Below, piece after piece: positions 35,301 to 35,857 of a stretch of DNA of 35,857 nucleotides (position 1 is the stretch's first letter; each line of letters starts with the position of its first letter). The position numbers and the translations under genes are program-made. Under the pieces are notes generated by a model that was not told the DNA's origin, searched no databases, and worked only from the letters and a program-made list of their open reading frames with translations. The DNA comes from an uncultured Lachnospiraceae bacterium. Its GTDB lineage: Bacteria; Bacillota; Clostridia; Lachnospirales; Lachnospiraceae. Where the stretch lies: positions 1 through 35,857 of the forward strand of contig CANQTH010000025.1 of NCBI GenBank assembly GCA_947626795.1, written 5' to 3'.

Positions 35301-35418
35301 GCCGTGGGGACTGCGGTATACGTCGCGTTATTTAAAGACCATCCATGCGAAGTCCTGGAAGAAGATCGTGCCGGGCTATAAGGCGGGCAGGCTTACGAGG
35401 ATGTACCGAAAGACATAG
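32320..35418 (+). CDS. Secreted protein: repeat linker, five InlB-type repeats, DUF5722-like glycosidase domain
   Basis: 1032 residues. A signal peptide (MGKRIISLLLAAALLCGGG, cleavage near ARA-AQ) shows export. Residues 58-143 are 11-residue Gly/Asn/Ser/Glu repeats. About 151-540 hold five Listeria-Bacteroides (InlB B-type, PF09479) repeats, each ending in a GYxFxGW ... LYAxW pattern. From about 560 the protein looks like a DUF5722-type TIM barrel: LNWVPGH, WILGNEVN (E791), NLAYHAYSYPL and RIILSEQGYSS (E928). The two Glu sites resemble the acid/base and nucleophile of clan GH-A glycosidases, so it probably cleaves or binds a glycan; the substrate is unknown. There is no LPXTG or SLH anchor. 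ATG 32320 follows AGAAGGGG by 7 bases; in-frame codons upstream lack a signal peptide. Confidence 0.87.
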   Translation: MGKRIISLLLAAALLCGGGPGSARAAQAIGAARPGQAETGISDTKTKEAGKDAEAAPGSQNGGNTGGTGSENSGNAGGTGSENSGNAGGTGSENSGNAGGTGSENSGNTGGTGSEDGGNAGGTGSEDGGNAGGTGNEDGGNAGDAEEPGARYYTITFDMAGGQTAEGITYTFQIVGAGETPSVDSVKIPERVGYLFQGWKDGDGEFYFFDRPVWEDVALYAAWQPIAYTVRFEGGSGIGTPPADMEFTYDEEQRLPENPFYLKGYAFAGWKAGNGEVFQAGALVKNLTAQKDGTVVLRAIWKVGKYSVFFQPNGGAGNMTSQVFSCGKGKKLARNRYQRAGYTFAGWNTKRDGTGTWYGNRQSVKDLASEDGAVITLYAMWKGVPYKVRYDGNGAEGGSMQDSSHVYGTASRLFANRFWKRGYVFAGWSLEANGTGRIYKDRSEVRTLSVKKDKTVTLYAKWSLASYALTYDTNGGKLSASARRRYTMNTATFLLPRPTRKGYDFDGWYYDKAFRSRVGEIKKGSTGNRMLYAKWVRCSGKVRRDAVKLTSCEAAGPGKVKIRASVRRRVASSDDYYYLVYVNPISQKAYRAAAKTYKKGKLSFSLNAAENQGYVVSRFGIAVKKGGKYRLVSNASYVSKPERAARNKKKYRPGETKKGLQYYSDMSEVTECGAKQLFLNLTVYDVCANGNIPYEYNGRTYYFKNMDKYKQIVEECNKRDIVVTMQVMLNWVPGHTNLIHPSARKRGAAPYYTWNIYSTEAREEAEAIFCYLGETFGKKNRYVSNWILGNEVNSPKGWNYDGGLSEHSYVRTYAYAFRALYYAVRSQYANAHVFICTDHQWNSAQAGGYTAKSLIASFQRQLGKFQKGLKWNLAYHAYSYPLTYTNVWEGYGVTNRADTPYVTMRNLKVLTGYIRKKYGKSVRIILSEQGYSSTWGQKNQAAAIAYSYYVAACDPMVDAFIIRSYRDHPTEVAQGLRMGIKGKEAFWTFKYMDTPWGLRYTSRYLKTIHAKSWKKIVPGYKAGRLTRMYRKT
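32491..32748 (+). repeat. 33-bp in-frame tandem repeat in the surface protein
   Basis: Seven units of 33 bases start with GGAACGGGAA at 32518, 32551, 32584, 32617, 32650, 32683 and 32716, preceded by one degenerate unit from 32491. They encode GTGSE(N/D)(S/G)GN(A/T)G. The early units carry Asn-Ser, the late ones Asp-Gly, suggesting sub-block amplification. Confidence 0.93.
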
Positions 35419-35491
35419 GGCTGCAACTTTTATCACATTTCAGAAGTAAGATAGTGAGGGGGAAACAGCAAAATTGGCAAGGAGGAAAGAC

Positions 35492-35857
35492 ATGAGGAAA
35501 CGGATCGGAATCTTTTTATTGGCGGCGTCCTGCCTGGCTGGGAGCCTGCATTTGGAGACACTTGGCGCGCCTGCGGGCGCTGTGTGGCAGCAGCGGCAGG
35601 AAGAGGCGGAAGGGACGCCGGGCGGAAATGAAGGAAACGAAGGAACGCCGGGCGGAAGCGAGGGAAGCGAAGGGACGCCGGGCGGAAATGAAGGAAGCGA
35701 AGGAACGCCGGGCGGAAATGAAGGAAGCGAAGGAACGCCGGGCGGAAATGAAGGAAGTGAAGGGACGCCGGGCGGAAGCGAGGGAAGCGAAGGGACGCCG
35801 GGCGGGAGCGAAGGAAGCGAAGGGACGCCGGGCGGGAGCGAAGGAAGCGAAGGGACG
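35492..35857 (+). CDS. Secreted repeat protein, N-terminal part only
   Basis: The gene runs off the window end with no stop, leaving 122 residues. ATG 35492 follows GGAGGA (about 35481-35486) by 5 bases. The first 30 residues form a signal peptide (MRKRIGIFLLAASCLAGS onward), and after WQQRQEEAE comes a strict 10-residue repeat, GTPGG(N/S)EG(N/S)E. The layout (signal peptide, then a long Gly/Glu-rich linker) mirrors the upstream protein, so the missing part probably carries a comparable surface domain. No terminator is visible between the two genes (35419-35491), so they may be co-transcribed. The function cannot be stated. Confidence 0.85.
   Translation, partial: MRKRIGIFLLAASCLAGSLHLETLGAPAGAVWQQRQEEAEGTPGGNEGNEGTPGGSEGSEGTPGGNEGSEGTPGGNEGSEGTPGGNEGSEGTPGGSEGSEGTPGGSEGSEGTPGGSEGSEGT
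35611..35857 (+). repeat. 30-bp in-frame tandem repeat at the window end
   Basis: Eight exact-period units begin AGG(G/A)ACGCCGGGCGG at 35611, 35641, 35671, 35701, 35731, 35761, 35791 and 35821, with a ninth cut off at 35851. They encode a 10-residue Gly/Glu/Ser/Asn-rich linker, and the array continues beyond the window. Confidence 0.95.

Noticed and set aside
35611-35857. Possible CRISPR-like array
   Set aside because: Exact 30-bp tandem units without spacers, in frame inside a secreted protein.

Overview
The window looks like chromosomal DNA from a high-GC, flagellated member of the Clostridia, most likely Lachnospiraceae. The evidence is the gene orders mbl-flhO-flhP and comF-yvyF, the cdaA-cdaR-glmM operon, the uvrB-uvrA pair, the Gram-positive style ribosome sites and sigma-A promoters, and the GC-rich codon use. 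No rRNA, tRNA, CRISPR array, prophage or insertion sequence was seen.

Positions 1-2815 hold the tail of an Rpn-type nuclease, an orphan LytTR response regulator behind a near-perfect promoter, and a MATE transporter whose last ~30 codons are out of frame. Positions 2857-8154 hold uvrB and uvrA; a palindrome resembling a Gram-positive LexA box sits at the uvrB promoter. Positions 8246-20449 are a dense plus-strand housekeeping block: mbl (cell-shape actin), two flagellar rod proteins, a FlgJ-type rod protein overlapping recD2, comF, yvyF, two membrane proteins of unknown role, cdaA, cdaR, glmM and an HPr-like protein. Several of these genes overlap or abut, so much of the block is probably co-transcribed.

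Positions 20456-32088 are an accessory surface-polysaccharide locus: four GT2 glycosyltransferases, rmlD and rmlB (dTDP-rhamnose synthesis), a DUF2142 membrane protein, a large unassigned membrane protein with an extracytoplasmic insert, and a Wzx-like flippase. rmlA and rmlC are not in the window. Four junctions in this locus carry a different tandem or hairpin repeat. From 32320 to the end are two tandem secreted proteins with Gly/Glu/Ser-rich repeat linkers; the first carries five InlB-type (Listeria-Bacteroides) repeats and a C-terminal domain resembling a TIM-barrel glycosidase (DUF5722-like).

The observations most worth following up are: an apparent in-frame loss of about a dozen conserved residues from the catalytic domain of cdaA; the frameshift in the MATE gene; a candidate SOS box at uvrB; a dispersed hairpin repeat family; a structured leader before mbl with two competing pairings; and the putative surface glycosidase beside a rhamnose-glycan locus. 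Nothing here is a clearly new defence or mobile system. All family assignments come from reading motifs, not from database searches.
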